Source: Streptomyces aurantiacus (lineage in GTDB: Bacteria; Actinomycetota; Actinomycetes; Streptomycetales; Streptomycetaceae). Taken from it: 59,440 nucleotides of DNA. The position numbers were made by a program, and so were the translations under genes. This document shows positions 57,507 to 59,440 of this stretch, one piece after another. The stretch spans positions 1-59,440 of the forward strand of contig NZ_LIPP01000089.1 of the NCBI RefSeq assembly GCF_001418335.1. The letters are read 5' to 3'. Each line of letters begins with the position of its first letter. Position 1 is the stretch's first letter. Below the pieces are notes generated by a model that worked only from the letters and a program-made list of their open reading frames with translations, searched no databases and was not told where the DNA came from.

Positions 57507-58384
57507 GTGCCACCGCCGTACGTGTACGCCCCAGCAGCACCGAGTCCGGCCGACCCGGCCCCCGCCGTCCCAAGGGCAGGGGCCTGGGCCTGGTCGCCTG
57601 GCTGGCCGGCATCATCTTCTTCCTGCCGATCGCCTGGATGGCCCTGACGTCCTTCCACTCCGAACAGGACGCGGCGACCAATCCGCCGTCCTTCGGGGCG
57701 GCCCTCACCCTCGACGGCTACCGCGAGTTCTTCGGCACGGGCGGCGGCGCGAGCCCCTGGCCGGCCCTCACCAACTCCTTGGTGGCGTCACTCGCATCGA
57801 CGCTCCTGGTCCTGATCCTCGCCCTCCCCGCGGCGTACGCACTCTCCATCCGCCCGGTGAAGAAGTGGACGGACGTCCTCTTCTTCTTCCTCTCCACGAA
57901 GATGCTGCCGGTCGTCGCGGGCCTCCTGCCGATCTATCTCTTCGCGAAGAACACGGGAATGCTGGACAACATCTGGCTCCTGGTCATCCTCTACACCTCG
58001 ATGAACCTTCCGATCGCGGTGTGGATGATGCAGTCCTTCCTCTCCGAGGTCCCGGTGGCGATCATCGAGGCGGCGCAGATAGACGGCGCCAAACTCCCCA
58101 CGATCCTCACCCGGGTCGTGGCGCCCATCGCCCTCCCCGGCATCGCCGCCACCTCCCTCATCTGTTTCATCTTCAGCTGGAACGAGCTGCTGTTCGCCCG
58201 CGTGCTGACGGGCGTGGTGGCGGAGACCGCCCCGGTCTTCCTCACCGGCTTCATCACCAGCCAGGGCCTGTTCCTGGCGAAGGTGTGCGCCGCGTCGCTC
58301 GTCGTCTCCCTGCCGGTGCTCGCCGCGGGGTTCGCCGCCCAGGACAAACTGGTCCAGGGCCTGTCGCTGGGAGCCGTCAAATGA
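57503..58384 (+). CDS. Polyol/sugar ABC transporter, permease 2
   Basis: A 293-residue MalG-type permease. The first span is VAWLAGIIFFLPIAWMAL, and IIEAAQIDGAKLPTILTRVVAP is its EAA loop. It overlaps its neighbours on both sides by 4 bp (ATGA), so translation of the transporter and the dehydrogenase is coupled. Confidence 0.93.
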   Translation: MSATAVRVRPSSTESGRPGPRRPKGRGLGLVAWLAGIIFFLPIAWMALTSFHSEQDAATNPPSFGAALTLDGYREFFGTGGGASPWPALTNSLVASLASTLLVLILALPAAYALSIRPVKKWTDVLFFFLSTKMLPVVAGLLPIYLFAKNTGMLDNIWLLVILYTSMNLPIAVWMMQSFLSEVPVAIIEAAQIDGAKLPTILTRVVAPIALPGIAATSLICFIFSWNELLFARVLTGVVAETAPVFLTGFITSQGLFLAKVCAASLVVSLPVLAAGFAAQDKLVQGLSLGAVK

Positions 58385-59370
58385 AGGCCGCAGTCATCGA
58401 GTCCGTGGGAAAGGCCGTCGTCGGCGAGGTCCCGGACCCGACGCCAGGACCCCGCGAGGTCGTCGTGGAGGTCGCGGCCTGCGGGCTGTGCGGTACGGAC
58501 CTGCACATCCTCCAGGGCGAGTTCGCGCCCAAGCTGCCGATCGTCCCCGGGCACGAGTTCGCGGGCGAGGTCGTCGGGGTGGGCAGGCAGGTCACGGAGC
58601 TGTCGGTCGGCGACCAGGTGGCCGTGGACCCGTCCCTCTACTGCTACGAGTGCCGGTACTGCCGCACGGGCCACAACAACCTCTGCGAGCGCTGGGCCGC
58701 GATCGGCGTGACGACGGCGGGCGGCGCCGCCCAGTACGCGGTGGCGCCGGTGGCGAACTGCGTGAAGCTCCCCGAGCACGTACGCACCCAGGACGCGGCC
58801 CTGATCGAACCGCTCTCCTGCGCGGTACGCGGCTACGACGTCCTCAACTCCCGCCTGGGCTCCCACGTCCTGATCTACGGCTCGGGAACGATGGGCCTGA
58901 TGATGCTGGAGCTGGCGAAGCGGACCGGCGCGGCGAGCGTGGACATGGTGGACATCAACGCGCAGCGGCTGACGACCGCGCGGCAGCTGGGCGTCTCGGG
59001 GTCCGCCACCAGCGCCGACGAGCTGGAGCGGCCGCAGGGGTGGGACCTGGTGGTCGACGCCACGGGCAACGCCGCGGCGATCCAGGACGGCCTCGGGCGG
59101 GTCGCCAAGGCCGGCACGTTCCTCCAGTTCGGGGTGGCGGACTACGCGACCCGGGTCTCCATCGACCCGTACCGCATCTACAACCAGGAGATCACCATCA
59201 CCGGTTCGATGGCGGTGCTCCACAGCTACGAGCGCGCGGCGGAGCTGTTCGCGACGGGTGTCCTCGACCCGGACGTCTTCATCAGCGACCGCCTCCCGCT
59301 GGACCAGTACCCGCAGGCCCTGGACCAGTTCGCCTCGGGCGTCGGCCGAAAGATCGTGGTGATCCCCTAG
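58381..59370 (+). CDS. Zinc-dependent alcohol (polyol) dehydrogenase
   Basis: A 329-residue MDR dehydrogenase. The catalytic-zinc Cys and His are in CGLCGTDLHILQGE and VPGHEFAGEVVG. The structural-zinc Cys are in YCYECRYCRTGHNNLCE. VLIYGSGTMGLMMLELAKR is the Rossmann motif. The Glu-containing EPLSCAVRGYD segment is common in sorbitol/threonine dehydrogenase relatives. As the last gene of the operon it probably oxidises the imported polyol to a ketose. Confidence 0.92.
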   Translation: MKAAVIESVGKAVVGEVPDPTPGPREVVVEVAACGLCGTDLHILQGEFAPKLPIVPGHEFAGEVVGVGRQVTELSVGDQVAVDPSLYCYECRYCRTGHNNLCERWAAIGVTTAGGAAQYAVAPVANCVKLPEHVRTQDAALIEPLSCAVRGYDVLNSRLGSHVLIYGSGTMGLMMLELAKRTGAASVDMVDINAQRLTTARQLGVSGSATSADELERPQGWDLVVDATGNAAAIQDGLGRVAKAGTFLQFGVADYATRVSIDPYRIYNQEITITGSMAVLHSYERAAELFATGVLDPDVFISDRLPLDQYPQALDQFASGVGRKIVVIP

Positions 59371-59376
59371 CGGATT

Positions 59377-59440
59377 GCGCAGTTCCCCGCGCCCCTCTCA
59401 GGGGCGCGGGGAACTGCGCGACCAGCCACAACGCACCCGC
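59377..59440. terminator. Perfect 20-bp hairpin ending the polyol operon (repeat family copy 6)
   Basis: GCGCAGTTCCCCGCGCCCCT (59377-59396), loop CTC, and its exact complement (59400-59419) form the cleanest copy of the intergenic repeat. It starts 6 bp after the dehydrogenase stop and is followed by the GACCAGCCACAACGCACCCGC tail at the window end. It can serve as a terminator. Confidence 0.85.

Overview
The window is about 59 kb of very GC-rich, gene-dense actinobacterial DNA, almost certainly from a Streptomyces chromosome. Signs of this are the many GTG starts, ATGA/GTGA stop-start overlaps, long antisense shadow frames, an ectABCD operon, secreted pectin enzymes with Tat/Sec leaders, and repeated hairpins built on GGGGCGCGGGGAACTGCGC. 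I saw no rRNA, tRNA, insertion sequence, phage gene or CRISPR array. Bases 1-48 are an exact inverted copy of bases 83-130, which looks like a fold-back artefact at a contig end.

Layout. 0-9 kb: amidohydrolase, a polar amino-acid ABC importer operon, two class-V PLP enzymes flanking a FrnE-like thiol oxidoreductase, and a MarR regulator divergent from an Old Yellow Enzyme reductase. 8.9-12.5 kb: ectABCD (ectoine and 5-hydroxyectoine) with a long AT-richer leader region. 12.5-20 kb: DUF1349 protein, alpha-ketoglutaric semialdehyde dehydrogenase divergent from an IclR regulator, GNAT, a PbpA-type penicillin-binding protein, an NCS2 purine permease and an ECF sigma factor. 20-37 kb: a plant cell-wall locus with PL9 and PL1 pectate lyases, an acetylesterase-like hydrolase, CE8 pectinesterase, rhamnogalacturonan acetylesterase, a sugar ABC importer with Gfo/Idh, PmoA-like and GH43 genes, then GntR - DHDPS-family - IlvD/Edd dehydratase. 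37-38.7 kb: DinB-like protein and MDR oxidoreductase.

38.7-49.4 kb is the most unusual part. On the minus strand lie hydantoinase/oxoprolinase A and B subunits, a CaiB-type CoA-transferase and a crotonase. Divergent from them are a GAF-PucR regulator, a class II (degradative) HMG-CoA reductase and HMG-CoA lyase, in the order of the mvaAB operon of Pseudomonas mevalonii. This predicts breakdown of mevalonate, HMG or a related branched C6 compound to acetyl-CoA and acetoacetate, with no mevalonate-biosynthesis genes nearby.

49.4-59.4 kb: an MFS transporter, a conserved unknown protein coupled to kdgD, divergent uronate dehydrogenase, then DeoR - polyol-type ABC importer - zinc alcohol dehydrogenase.

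The pectin enzymes, udh, kdgD and the KGSA dehydrogenase fit one oxidative galacturonate route to alpha-ketoglutarate, although the aldarate lactonase and galactarate dehydratase are not in the window. Similar GnGTyC-N8-GrACnC dyads lie between the IclR and KGSA dehydrogenase genes and immediately downstream of both kdgD and udh promoters, 38 kb away. This suggests one IclR regulon joins the two ends of the window.
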